A stretch of 64,000 bases of DNA, taken from positions 1,240,001 to 1,304,000 of the forward strand of contig NZ_CP119424.1 of NCBI RefSeq assembly GCF_029223585.1, in the 5' to 3' direction. Under the pieces are notes generated by a model. It was not told the DNA's origin, ran no database searches, and was given only the letters and a program-made list of their open reading frames with translations. Numbering within the stretch: position 1 is the stretch's first letter; every line of letters begins with the position of its first letter. Made by a program: the position numbers and the translations under genes. Below are positions 1 through 8,446 of the stretch, piece by piece. This stretch comes from Photobacterium sp. DA100. Lineage in GTDB: Bacteria; Pseudomonadota; Gammaproteobacteria; Enterobacterales; Vibrionaceae.

Positions 1-11
1 AGCGTTTCGCT

Positions 12-2642
12 TTACGGGTTAGCTTTGCTCAGGCGCAGGCCGATTAATCCTTGTGGCGGAATAACCGTTTGGGCCGTGACATCTCCGACAACACGCTCCA
101 TGCCATCAACCTGCTGAACCCGCCACTCTGCTGGAAGCGCACCAAGCGCAATATGGTTATTGCTAGCATTCATTAACCTAACAACCACACTGCGGCTATC
201 ATCTTCACAGACCTTGACCGCGCTAACCGTCACGTCAGGCTGGTTGAGCGCCAACATGCTGAAAGTTTCCGGTGCAGTGAACACTGGCGGAGCAATCATG
301 AAGCGTTGTACAACCCCGTTGTGCAAGGTCAACGGAGTGCTCAACCACTCCTTCACCCGCTGGCATAACCCGGCGTCAGAAGCGCTACCGCTGAATGGGT
401 AAAGAGCCAAACGGAATGACAATGGTTGGCGTAGCTGGGAGTCAGGACTAGCATCCGGCAAACCTGATAGACGCCCTGGACGGTATTTCAGATCCGGCTT
501 ACCGACAAAACCCATGGCACGGAACAGGGTTATCGCGATTGAGTCATCATATTGCTGATACTCTCGTACACCGTCTGCCATCACTGCAATTCCGCCTTGT
601 GACGTTTCACCGGCAACAACACTCTGCATCGGATAAATCGGCACGGGACAGGATGTCCATTGCTGCTGTTGCCATAGCGACAGCGCCAATTCATCGTTGC
701 CACGCCGGATCAGCCCGACAGGTTGATCCGCCACACTCTGTGCCCGGGCAAAATCGCCATTAACATGCAGTTGTAACCGGTGATCATTGACTTTATTTTC
801 CAGCTCGAGCGCAATATCCAAATGCTCACTGCCTTTCGCCAGTCCCAGAACGACTTCAATGTGCTGCGTGACAGAACCGCACTTTTCGGCCCGCTCGGCC
901 AAGTCCGCCGGCAGATCCGCCTGATAATCAATACGGATTTCTGAGCGCAGCGGCCCTTGGCAAACCCGGATCCCTTTGGCTTGTTGCACTCCAAAAGCAA
1001 TTTGATGGTCATCATGCGGCTCAGAAAAGTCGTAGTTGTCACCATCATCGCCGCCGTCCACCAGGGTGATTAAATCATCCCAGTGTTGGCCGCTGCTCAA
1101 ACAGGTCAAGCTAATCTTGCCATGCATATCGACCGTCACTGACAGGGCCTCATTAGCAATACTGACCGGTTCATCGATCACAGTTTGAAGCTGGCAGCGA
1201 TCAGCCGGCGCTTCCTCATCGGCCAGGCGCTCTACCCTGAGGTTACGGTAGCCGCAGGCTGGCAAACCTTCCAGTGACACCACAACGTTATGCCGGTACC
1301 AGGACCGAAAGCGCTCATCACCGAGGGTGGTCGGGTCTTGGACAATGGCATTGATATCCACCAGCTCGCACGACACATGCTGCTGCTCTACATCCTGCGC
1401 ACCGTCAAAGATGGTAAACCGGCGAGTCGGCAATACCAGCTCCAACTCGACCTGAACGTTGCGGCTGTAAGGCAGAGGGTTGAAAACCAAAACGTACTCG
1501 CCGTCTTTTCCCTTTGTCGACGAATCGGCCAATTGCTTGAGTGTGATCGCCTTGAGCCGTTCAGCATTCTCACGAACCGCCTCGATACGGGCTTTAACCT
1601 GACGGTTTACAGAGTCGGTATTACAGCCGCCGATGGAGTCATGGGCATGGCTCTGCATTAACTGCTTCCAGTTTTTCTCCATCAGGCCATACGGATATTT
1701 CAGACCAAATTGGTTAGCAACCGTCAGCAATGGCTCAAGCTGATTGACCAGCAGGTTCTCGACATCGCTGTTGAGTTTTTTGATGTCGTAGCGGGTTGAG
1801 TAAATGCCACGATGGATCCGGCTATATTTGCCATACAGCATTTCGCTTTCAACAACGGGGAGCGAGCAACCGGTGCTACTGGCAAAGTAATCTTCGAAAC
1901 GGCAAAGTTGATACTGGTATGGCCGAGTTTCATTGGCCTGTCGGATAGCCTCAACCGTTTCTCTCTGCCATGGTTTCTGGTCATGCCCCCCCATGAACAA
2001 GAAGTGGTCCCGCTCGCCGGGCCAGAAGCGCTCACTCATCTTCTGATCAATACCCTCAAGATGCGTTTCCATTGGCTTCATCCCCTGGAATGCGCTATAG
2101 CCAAACTCGAGTACCGCCGTGGTTACTTCACTGCCATCTGGAGCCCGCCAAACGAATTCAGTATTGCCACAAATTCCTTCCCAGATCCCACGCCAAAAGA
2201 CGCATTTATCGATATTGAAATGCTTAAGTAGCTGAGGAAGCTGTTCACTTTGGCCGAAAGAGTCAGGTACATAACCGACTTTCATGACTGCGCCGAAGCG
2301 TTCGGCATCACGACACCCCCACATCAAGTTCCTGATTTGTGATTCGCCGTGGACAACACACTGATCAGTTTGGGTATACCAAGGACCAACCAACAACTTG
2401 CCCGACTCGACCAGAGCTTTCACCCTGTCGCTGTCTTCCGGTACCACACTCAAGTAATCCTCGAGCATCACCGACTGCCCATCGAGCACGAAACAAGGCA
2501 GACCATCGTCTTGCTCAAGCTGCTCCAGGACTTGCTGCATGGTGAAGACCAGCAATACTTGAGACTCCTCAGTGCTGAAATACCACTCGCGGTCCCAGTG
2601 GGTATGAGGAACTATGTACGCTTTCTTATTCAATGACATCAT
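12..2642 (-). CDS. mngB: GH38 alpha-mannosidase, probable mannosylglycerate hydrolase
   Basis: The 876-residue protein has the glycoside hydrolase family 38 N-terminal signature HTHWDREW at residues 13-20 and the nucleophile region PDSFGQ at 126-131; the first supplies zinc ligands, the second the catalytic Asp in this family. Length matches bacterial MngB (about 880). Known MngB enzymes cleave 2-O-(6-phospho-mannosyl)-glycerate, the product of the partner PTS, into mannose-6-phosphate and glycerate in the cytoplasm. It begins 7 bases after the IIC gene, preceded by AAGG, and is the last gene of a three-gene operon. The substrate is inferred from the PTS partner; another alpha-mannoside is possible. 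The second Met of the MM start could be the true first residue. Confidence 0.85.
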   Translation of the reverse strand: MMSLNKKAYIVPHTHWDREWYFSTEESQVLLVFTMQQVLEQLEQDDGLPCFVLDGQSVMLEDYLSVVPEDSDRVKALVESGKLLVGPWYTQTDQCVVHGESQIRNLMWGCRDAERFGAVMKVGYVPDSFGQSEQLPQLLKHFNIDKCVFWRGIWEGICGNTEFVWRAPDGSEVTTAVLEFGYSAFQGMKPMETHLEGIDQKMSERFWPGERDHFLFMGGHDQKPWQRETVEAIRQANETRPYQYQLCRFEDYFASSTGCSLPVVESEMLYGKYSRIHRGIYSTRYDIKKLNSDVENLLVNQLEPLLTVANQFGLKYPYGLMEKNWKQLMQSHAHDSIGGCNTDSVNRQVKARIEAVRENAERLKAITLKQLADSSTKGKDGEYVLVFNPLPYSRNVQVELELVLPTRRFTIFDGAQDVEQQHVSCELVDINAIVQDPTTLGDERFRSWYRHNVVVSLEGLPACGYRNLRVERLADEEAPADRCQLQTVIDEPVSIANEALSVTVDMHGKISLTCLSSGQHWDDLITLVDGGDDGDNYDFSEPHDDHQIAFGVQQAKGIRVCQGPLRSEIRIDYQADLPADLAERAEKCGSVTQHIEVVLGLAKGSEHLDIALELENKVNDHRLQLHVNGDFARAQSVADQPVGLIRRGNDELALSLWQQQQWTSCPVPIYPMQSVVAGETSQGGIAVMADGVREYQQYDDSIAITLFRAMGFVGKPDLKYRPGRLSGLPDASPDSQLRQPLSFRLALYPFSGSASDAGLCQRVKEWLSTPLTLHNGVVQRFMIAPPVFTAPETFSMLALNQPDVTVSAVKVCEDDSRSVVVRLMNASNNHIALGALPAEWRVQQVDGMERVVGDVTAQTVIPPQGLIGLRLSKANP

Positions 2643-2649
2643 TAATACC

Positions 2650-3744
2650 TTAAGCGGATTTCGCTGCTTGCTGCTGGGTCTCAGCCTCTGTGGCCTGCTT
2701 AGTGAACTGTCGCTTCATCAGTACCGTGGTAGCAACAGCGACAAAAGCCACGCCGGTAGCGATAGAAATGAAGTACAAGAAGAAATTGGACGATAGAATC
2801 AGCGCAAGGATCCCTGCTGCTGGCGCTTGTACTATTGAGTCAAACATGATCACCATCGCCGCTGAAATGGCACTGCCGACGGTATTAATAATGATTAATG
2901 CTGGATTGGCGAGGATAAAAGGTATTGCCCCCTCACTGATGCCTACACATGACATCATCAGGGCTGCACGACCATTTTCCTGCAATTCTTTGCTGTAGTA
3001 TTGCTTGGCGAAAATCGTTGACAGACCGATACCAAACGGTGCGATCATGATAGCAATATGTGACGCGGTAACAGGCTCAAAGATCCCCTGGGCAAACAAA
3101 CCGAGACTCACCGTGATGGCCGCCTTGTTGATTGGTCCCCCCAAGTCAAAACCTACCATTGCCCCCAGCACAGCTGCCATCACCACTTTGTTGCCACCGG
3201 ACATGCCGACCAACCAATTTTCCAGGCCAGTATTGAGAGCAATAAGCGGATAACCGACAATATATTTCATGACAAACAGAATGATTGCCGAGCCGATTAG
3301 CGGGATAATCACCATCGGCAATAGGCTGCGGAACTCTTTTGGCAGCTTGATATTGGCCAGCATCCAGCGGACTAAATACCCCACCATCAAACCACCCAAT
3401 AGAGCCCCTAAAAAGCCCATCTGCATGTCACGGGCCAACATACCGGCAATTAAACCCGGTGCTATGGCAGGTTTTCCCGCCAGGCCAAACCCAACAAAGG
3501 CGGCAATAACCGGGAATAATAATGTCAGTCCATATAAACCAAATGTTTTTAAATCATTTATTAATTGAGCAGCTAAAGAATTGCTTTCTTTTAAATCAAC
3601 CCCAGTTAAGGTTTCAAATAATGAACCAAAAGCCAGCATCATACCACCAGCTACAATAACTGGAATCATGTATGAAACGCCGGTCATTAACGCTTCACGT
3701 AATTTATCTATTTCAGTTTTTTCTTTTTTTAATAGTAGGGCCAT
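2650..3744 (-). CDS. PTS fructose-family permease, subunit IIC
   Basis: A 364-residue polytopic membrane protein of the fructose/mannitol PTS superfamily. The loop FDLGGPINKAA at about 199-209 is the hallmark of fructose-type IIC domains and resembles the matching segment of E. coli MngA. It should move the sugar across the inner membrane while IIB phosphorylates it. The gene lies between a separate IIB gene (11-base gap) and mngB (7-base gap), which points to mannosylglycerate or a related glycoside as substrate. In E. coli IIA, IIB and IIC are fused in MngA; here IIB and IIC are separate and no IIA is recognisable in the window. The start has a good AAGGA ribosome site. Confidence 0.85.
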   Translation of the reverse strand: MALLLKKEKTEIDKLREALMTGVSYMIPVIVAGGMMLAFGSLFETLTGVDLKESNSLAAQLINDLKTFGLYGLTLLFPVIAAFVGFGLAGKPAIAPGLIAGMLARDMQMGFLGALLGGLMVGYLVRWMLANIKLPKEFRSLLPMVIIPLIGSAIILFVMKYIVGYPLIALNTGLENWLVGMSGGNKVVMAAVLGAMVGFDLGGPINKAAITVSLGLFAQGIFEPVTASHIAIMIAPFGIGLSTIFAKQYYSKELQENGRAALMMSCVGISEGAIPFILANPALIIINTVGSAISAAMVIMFDSIVQAPAAGILALILSSNFFLYFISIATGVAFVAVATTVLMKRQFTKQATEAETQQQAAKSA

Positions 3745-3755
3745 GGTAATTATCC

Positions 3756-4070
3756 TTAATTATTATGAATTAAATGCATCATGGTTTCATACACTGCATC
3801 AGGCTGTTTAATTGGGTCTGCCACCGCACACTCAAGAACCGTGAGTGGTTCAAACCTGTCCATGCCTTCCACTGCAATTTCTGCAGCAATGATAGCGCCA
3901 TCAGCCCGAGCAATATCATCGGCGGTGATCTCATTATCAATACCTGTGCTGCCTTGAGTTTCTACCTTGACTTCCCAACCGTGATCTTTGCCCAATACTT
4001 CAAGGGCTTCTGCCGCCATATAGGTATGGGCAATTCCAGTTGGGCACGCCGCTACACAAACAATATACAT
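3756..4070 (-). CDS. PTS fructose-family phosphotransferase, subunit IIB
   Basis: A 104-residue cytoplasmic IIB protein. It starts MYIVCVAACPTGIAHTYMAA: the Cys-Pro-Thr-Gly-Ile-Ala-His-Thr motif is the IIB(Fru) active site and Cys9 is the residue phosphorylated by IIA. The start at 4070 follows a GAGG ribosome site and fits the family N-terminus; an in-frame extension upstream would add 19 unconserved residues. First gene of the IIB-IIC-mngB operon. Expression probably starts far upstream (about 4620) at a CRP-dependent promoter and must pass the terminator at 4114-4148. The IIA partner must come from elsewhere. Confidence 0.88.
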   Translation of the reverse strand: MYIVCVAACPTGIAHTYMAAEALEVLGKDHGWEVKVETQGSTGIDNEITADDIARADGAIIAAEIAVEGMDRFEPLTVLECAVADPIKQPDAVYETMMHLIHNN

Positions 4071-4080
4071 TTCGACCTCG

Positions 4081-4599
4081 CTAGCAACTTGATAAGCTGC
4101 TGTTATTAAAGACAAAAAAAGCAGCAATCATCTTACGACGATTGCTGCTCATTGGATGGATGCTAACGTGAGTTACGTTACTTTTGCTAGCATGTTCACG
4201 ACCAAGTGATACAGTACCATTTGTAATAGACGTAGCAGCATTCGCTGGTGCATAGCGATAGAAACACACCAAGGAACTGGCCGCTACCTGCTTCGCAAAA
4301 TATAGGTATGTCAGTGACAACAATGAAAGCAGTGTGCGAACTTGCTCCGCACGGTACTGATGATGACTTTTCCATCGTGCACAAGTCACTTCGCACCAAT
4401 ACCTGAACGGCTTACCAAGCATATCACCAACACAGATATATAGCTGGTTATAGTCCGATGCAATTGCATCCAGTTCCTTGTCAGATCCAGAAACTAGGTT
4501 ATCACTTGGACTGATACAGACACACGAATAAATAGCATTAACCAAGGTGTGCAATACACCCTGGATAAATACTAATAGCGTGGCCGTATCAAATCTCAT
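4081..4599 (-). other. Leader region of the PTS operon with an open frame of doubtful coding value
   Basis: The stretch between the carbonic anhydrase gene and IIB contains a 172-codon open frame. It begins about 20 bases after a predicted transcription start and has an AGGGG ribosome site 8 bases before its ATG. The product is rich in Cys, Tyr and Trp and resembles no family I know, and its 3' part overlaps the terminator at 4114-4148. An inverted repeat pairs 4161-4168 with 4187-4194 (ATGCTAAC against GCTAGCAT, one mismatch), with a smaller stem nested inside. The whole looks more like a structured leader or small RNA than a gene. A decayed IIA gene was considered because another frame reads SVPCGASSHTAF, vaguely like a IIA active-site loop with Cys for His; this is too weak to call. 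Confidence 0.35.
4114..4148 (-). terminator. Intrinsic terminator inside the PTS leader
   Basis: On the minus strand a 9-bp perfect stem (GCAGCAATC with GATTGCTGC) is followed by seven T residues. It lies only 44 bases before the IIB start codon and downstream of the CRP promoter, so it is placed to attenuate the operon or to end a separate leader RNA. Confidence 0.8.
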
Positions 4600-4626
4600 C
4601 AAACTATCCCCTATAAAGATAGCCAA

Positions 4627-4632
4627 ATCATA
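4627..4632 (-). promoter_or_regulatory. Probable -10 element of the PTS operon promoter
   Basis: Minus-strand TATGAT. A start about 7 bases downstream (near 4620) would place the CRP site centre (4661.5) at -41.5, the class II position. No strong -35 hexamer is seen, as is usual for class II CRP promoters. Confidence 0.55.
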
Positions 4633-4653
4633 TACAGATAAATTTAAATATGA

Positions 4654-4669
4654 TGTGATGCAATTCACA
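4654..4669 (-). promoter_or_regulatory. CRP binding site upstream of the PTS operon
   Basis: TGTGATGCAATTCACA matches the consensus TGTGA-N6-TCACA at all ten conserved positions. It sits about 590 bases upstream of IIB and 42 bases before the predicted start. Catabolite control is typical of PTS operons. Confidence 0.8.
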
Positions 4670-4704
4670 AATGATTGCCAGCACACTATTTAAATTATCA
4701 TTAA

Positions 4705-5430
4705 TTACAATAGTTCGACTTTTCCATTGGAAATATCGTACATCACACCAACTAGCTTAATTGTACCCTTTGTTTCTAAATCTCGTATTGTCTCGCTATT
4801 CTTTCTTATTTCATCCAACGTTAATTGAACATTAGTTTTCGCAACAGCATCGACAAAAGCGTAATTTTCTGGCGTCCGTTCTCCATCAAATTTAGTTTTA
4901 CCAACGGCTGGTTTTATCTTATCAAGTAATGAAGTCAGATTGCCCATCTCAACATTGGCAATGGCACCCTGAACAGCACCGCATTTTGTATGCCCCATCA
5001 CCATGATGACTTTTGCCCCAGCGACAGCAGTAGCAAATTCCATACTTCCTAAGATATCACTGTTCGATACATTACCTGCCACTCGGCTATTAAATAACTC
5101 GCCAATTCCTGCATCCAAAACGATTTCTGCCGGAGCCCTGGAGTCAATACAGCTTAAAATGACCGCAAAAGGGTACTGTCCTTGCTGGCTTGTTCTTTGC
5201 TGAGCAAGGTAATCATGCTCTACCCCCTCCCCTTTTATGAAGCGCTGATTACCATCAAGCAAAGACTTAATCACCTGATCTGGCGTCATCGCATCCCGCT
5301 CTTCTTTTGTTAGCGAGGCGGCATAAGAGACAGAAGGAAGCCCGCCAACAGCCGCAAAAGCCACCGCTCCGGCTGATAACTTCAGTAGGTGCCGTTTAGA
5401 TAAGTCAAATGAACAGTTTTTATTACACAT
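4705..5430 (-). CDS. Exported beta-class carbonic anhydrase
   Basis: A 241-residue beta-carbonic anhydrase that interconverts CO2 and bicarbonate. Zinc and active-site residues are visible: Cys94-Asp96-Arg98 in SCIDSRAP and His147/Cys150 in GHTKCGAV. The N-terminus SKRHLLKLSAGAVAFAAVGG followed by SYAAS looks like a signal peptide (Tat-like layout without a twin Arg), so it probably acts in the periplasm. A strong AGGAGG ribosome site precedes the start. It is transcribed alone; the CRP promoter beyond its 3' end belongs to the next operon. A periplasmic enzyme would help bicarbonate supply or pH balance; that role is inferred. Confidence 0.88.
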   Translation of the reverse strand: MCNKNCSFDLSKRHLLKLSAGAVAFAAVGGLPSVSYAASLTKEERDAMTPDQVIKSLLDGNQRFIKGEGVEHDYLAQQRTSQQGQYPFAVILSCIDSRAPAEIVLDAGIGELFNSRVAGNVSNSDILGSMEFATAVAGAKVIMVMGHTKCGAVQGAIANVEMGNLTSLLDKIKPAVGKTKFDGERTPENYAFVDAVAKTNVQLTLDEIRKNSETIRDLETKGTIKLVGVMYDISNGKVELL

Positions 5431-5721
5431 TCAATACCTCCTAGGTATAAGGTTGGCTAAGTCATTGAATATGTATAAAAACAGTATAAAAAAGAGATAG
5501 AAAATATGAGGAGATATATCAAAGTAATACACAACTTGAGCGACTATCGATTTGCAGCCTCTCACTTTCCGCGCACGTAGTCGCTGTTTTGGGGTTTATA
5601 CCGTTAAACAGCCACACGATCATGTATCAAGCTTATCTGGGTGCCGATGAAATAAGATTAAGAATGATTTACATTTATTGTGTTTTATAACAACACCTCA
5701 AAGAGATGATTTAGCCCATCG

Positions 5722-6471
5722 CTAGTGACCGTCTCTATGTAATTCAATAGTAAAGTTATGGTAGTCATTTAGACACCAACTAAAAGTGTACTCGACAGGC
5801 GTATCATTGTGGGTATAGCCAGTACGAGTAACCAGTAACAGTGGATGATGCTCTTTGATGTTCAGATAATGTGCCAACTTACTATCCGATACTGTCACGC
5901 TAAATCGCTGTTTTGCGCTCAGTACTGGCACCTTTCGGGTTTCTAACAATTGGTATAATGACTCCGCCAGATCATTAATATTATTCATTAGATGTCCTGG
6001 AAGGATTGTCTTTTGGACAGAAACCACTACAGCGCCGACTTTACGTAAACGTGTTAACTCTACCACTTCACTTTTAACATCTGTAATGTGAAGGATACGA
6101 GACTCTTCTTGTGTCGGTGGCCGGCGCAGGTACCCCACCAGTTCACTGTGAGCCCCGCTCCCCATAGCATCCGCCATTTCACTGAAGCTTTCCAATAGTG
6201 GCATGGAGTGACTCACGCGGGGGGCTATAAATGTACCGGACCCCTTAATTCGAAGCAGTATCCCTTCTTCAAGCAATTTCTGGTAGGACTTACGAACTGT
6301 TCCGCGAGCTATTCCAAGTACCTCTCCCAATTCACGCTCAGATGGCAGAGCATCACCGGGCTGTAATTGTCCCTTTGTAATGGCTGATTTAATAACGCTA
6401 ATCAACTGCATATACAACGGTGTACCACTCAAGTCATCAAGCTGACGTCTTATTTGTTGCGCTAAAACCAT
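5722..6471 (-). CDS. GntR-family regulator, HutC/UTRA type
   Basis: A 249-residue regulator. The N-terminal winged helix-turn-helix (about residues 15-80) contains LPSERELGEVLGIARGTVRKSYQKL and ends in IKGSGTFI, classic for GntR proteins. The C-terminal half has the UTRA ligand-binding layout that ends in a YTFSWCLNDYHNF segment; UTRA domains usually sense a sugar phosphate or related metabolite. ATG at 6471 is chosen because GGAG lies just upstream; a longer TTG form would add 11 residues. It diverges from the TIM-barrel gene at 6734, and repeated ATTGGT motifs lie between them, so it probably controls that gene and possibly the nearby permease and IolE-like genes. The ligand is unknown. Confidence 0.85.
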   Translation of the reverse strand: MVLAQQIRRQLDDLSGTPLYMQLISVIKSAITKGQLQPGDALPSERELGEVLGIARGTVRKSYQKLLEEGILLRIKGSGTFIAPRVSHSMPLLESFSEMADAMGSGAHSELVGYLRRPPTQEESRILHITDVKSEVVELTRLRKVGAVVVSVQKTILPGHLMNNINDLAESLYQLLETRKVPVLSAKQRFSVTVSDSKLAHYLNIKEHHPLLLVTRTGYTHNDTPVEYTFSWCLNDYHNFTIELHRDGH

Positions 6472-6499
6472 CTTTCTCCAAACATATTTATCAATGGCG

Positions 6500-6516
6500 A
6501 CCAATTATGAACCAAT
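6500..6516 (-). promoter_or_regulatory. Candidate GntR operator, repeat 1
   Basis: On the minus strand the sequence is ATTGGT-TCATA-ATTGGT. The same ATTGGT-N5-ATTGGT arrangement occurs in the opposite orientation at 6631-6647. It lies just upstream of the GntR start, a position suited to autoregulation. Confidence 0.45.
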
Positions 6517-6630
6517 TTTCAAACAGAAAGCGTACTCTGTCAGCTCTCTATGCTTCCCGCAGCACATTATCGTGAAGCTCATCGCATAATTGAAATTCCC
6601 AGAGCGACCAGCAATCAGAAATGGAGCTCA

Positions 6631-6652
6631 ATTGGTACACTATTGGTATACC
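6631..6652 (+). promoter_or_regulatory. Candidate GntR operator, repeat 2 with GGTATACC palindrome
   Basis: ATTGGT-ACACT-ATTGGT runs into TATACC, giving a perfect GGTATACC palindrome at 6645-6652. HutC/UTRA regulators often bind palindromes with GGT...ACC arms. It lies about 80 bases before the TIM-barrel gene at 6734. Confidence 0.5.
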
Positions 6653-6733
6653 CGCTATGTTAATTGAAATCTCATTAACCACTCACAAATCGTCTTCGCC
6701 GATTTTCGTGAGTAAGTTATTAAGGATATCCTG

Positions 6734-7663
6734 ATGTTAAAAAAACGCCTGCTAGACTGTGGGGCTGCCGATTTAGGTAAAATGAATAGAGCAGAGCTTT
6801 TGTACGCAATCCGCGCGAGTGAAGGACGAGTAATGGTCAGTGAGAATATCGCTATTACTCAGCCACTATTAAACAATGTATCCAATGCAGAACTTGCGGC
6901 TTCGCAAGGTGCCGATATTTTACTGGTCAATATGTTTGATACGGAGAACCCCGAGATCCGTGGTTTACCTTCAGATATCGAACCTTATAGCGTTCTATCA
7001 GAATTAGAACGTCTGACCGGACGAATAATTGGGGTGAACCTGGAAGCCGTAGACCCCGAGTTTTCCATGGCTCATGATGACATTTGGCAAATGAAGCCAG
7101 GTCGAGCAGCTACGGCAGTCAATGCTCTAAAGCTAGTCGAGATGGGGGCAAAAGTACTTGTCTTGACTGGAAATCCCAATAATGGGGTTAGTAACCGTTC
7201 TCTAGGGCAGGCTGTCAGTGAAGTACGAAAAGCCGTTGGTGATCGTGCTGTAGTCATTACCGGAAAGATGCACGGAGCGGGCATAGTACAAGAGAGCGGT
7301 AACGCAATAATTAACGAAGAAGACATTGCATGGTTTGCATCTCAGGGAGCAGACATCATTTTACTTCCTGCTCCGGGTACAGTTCCTGGTATGAGCCAAG
7401 ATAAAGTCGCTTCGCTTATTGATTGCGCCCATAGCCATGGAGCTCTGGCAATGACCGCGATAGGGACTTCTCAAGAGGGCTCTGATGTCAGTACCATCAG
7501 ACAGATTGCCCTTATGAGCAAAATGGCCGGAGCCGACTTACACCATATTGGCGATACCGGCTATTTGGGGATAGCGCTTCCGGAGAATATTTTCGCCTAC
7601 AGTGTCGCCATCAGAGGTATTAGGCACACTTACACCCGAATCGCTCGCTCTGTTAATCGATAA
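6734..7663 (+). CDS. TIM-barrel protein of unknown function (DUF7916-like)
   Basis: A 309-residue soluble protein with the alternating pattern of a beta/alpha barrel: GADILLVNMFD, RIIGVNLEA, VLVLTGNPN, GADIILLPAPG and a late IGTSQEGSD phosphate-binding-like loop. It resembles a family I recall as DUF7916, often named as haloacid dehalogenase-like although it lacks the DxD nucleophile motif; this recall is uncertain. A good AAGGAT ribosome site precedes the ATG. It is divergent from the GntR gene and probably its target. By analogy with PEP-mutase or aldolase-like barrels it may be a lyase or isomerase, but the reaction cannot be read from the sequence. Confidence 0.6.
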   Translation: MLKKRLLDCGAADLGKMNRAELLYAIRASEGRVMVSENIAITQPLLNNVSNAELAASQGADILLVNMFDTENPEIRGLPSDIEPYSVLSELERLTGRIIGVNLEAVDPEFSMAHDDIWQMKPGRAATAVNALKLVEMGAKVLVLTGNPNNGVSNRSLGQAVSEVRKAVGDRAVVITGKMHGAGIVQESGNAIINEEDIAWFASQGADIILLPAPGTVPGMSQDKVASLIDCAHSHGALAMTAIGTSQEGSDVSTIRQIALMSKMAGADLHHIGDTGYLGIALPENIFAYSVAIRGIRHTYTRIARSVNR

Positions 7664-7670
7664 CATACGA

Positions 7671-7698
7671 AGCCACCTACTCATGTAGGTGGCCTATT
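7671..7698 (+). terminator. Possible terminator after the TIM-barrel gene
   Basis: A 9-bp perfect stem (GCCACCTAC with GTAGGTGGC) with a TCAT loop follows the stop codon. The downstream run CTATTTAAA is poor in T, so efficiency is uncertain. It separates convergent genes. Confidence 0.5.
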
Positions 7699-8438
7699 TA
7701 AAGAACGTCAGTTACTAGCTTCATCCCGGAAAGAAAAAGAAACAGGTAACACAGCTGGTACACAACATCCTGACTAACACGATGAAGAAGCCAGACCCCC
7801 ATATACACCCCAACAGGAGCCAGGGGCATGAGTACTGCCGCCGTCATCAAGTTGGTAGTATCAAACTCTCCGAGCATGGTGTAGGGGATCAGCTTGGCCA
7901 GATTGATAATGGCAAACAGCACTGCCATCGTGGCAATCAAAGTGACTTTTTCTAGCCGCAACGGCAGCAGGTAAATACTGGCCGGACCACCACCAGCATG
8001 GATTGCCGTACTGGAAAAGCCTCCTAAGCTGCTCCACCACCATGCACTGGCTTTACCAGGCTTTTTGTCATCCTGGCTACCGCCCAGCACATACTGCACA
8101 CAGAACAGCAGCGATAACACCCCAATCAAAAGTTTGAGTCCGGATTCAGGGGTTACGCTTAGAAACAGCCCTGCTAGCAATACCCCTAATAAAGAGCCCG
8201 GCAGCATTTGCTTCAGTACCGAATAGTCAGCACTACGATAGTGCTGCTTGACCGCAAATGCATCCATCACACACAGGATAGGCAGCAAGATAGCAGCGGC
8301 TTGAGTTGGCGAAACGACTAAGGCCATCAGGGGAACCGCGATGATCCCTAACGCTCCGCCCAAACCGCCTTTACCGATCCCGTAAATCAATACAGCGGGT
8401 ACGGCAGTAATGTAAAACCAAGGATCGGTAACAATCAT
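7698..8438 (-). CDS. TauE/SafE-family membrane permease
   Basis: A 246-residue inner-membrane protein with about eight hydrophobic segments. The N-terminal GIGKGGLGGALGIIAVPLMAL and later GGFSSTAIHAGGGPASIYLLP are the two conserved halves of the TauE/SafE (sulfite exporter) superfamily. Known members move sulfite, sulfonates, sulfoacetate or small carboxylates. ATG at 8438 follows AAGGG and lies 8 bases after the stop of the upstream gene; a TTG start 18 bases earlier would overlap that gene. It is cotranscribed with the two IolE-like genes, so it may export an acid waste product or import the pathway substrate. Confidence 0.8.
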   Translation of the reverse strand: MIVTDPWFYITAVPAVLIYGIGKGGLGGALGIIAVPLMALVVSPTQAAAILLPILCVMDAFAVKQHYRSADYSVLKQMLPGSLLGVLLAGLFLSVTPESGLKLLIGVLSLLFCVQYVLGGSQDDKKPGKASAWWWSSLGGFSSTAIHAGGGPASIYLLPLRLEKVTLIATMAVLFAIINLAKLIPYTMLGEFDTTNLMTAAVLMPLAPVGVYMGVWLLHRVSQDVVYQLCYLFLFLSGMKLVTDVL

Positions 8439-8446
8439 CTCAACCC

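Noticed and set aside
4196..4399. Possible PTS IIA remnant in a second frame of the leader
   Set aside because: The likeness is limited to about ten residues and the active-site His is replaced by Cys.
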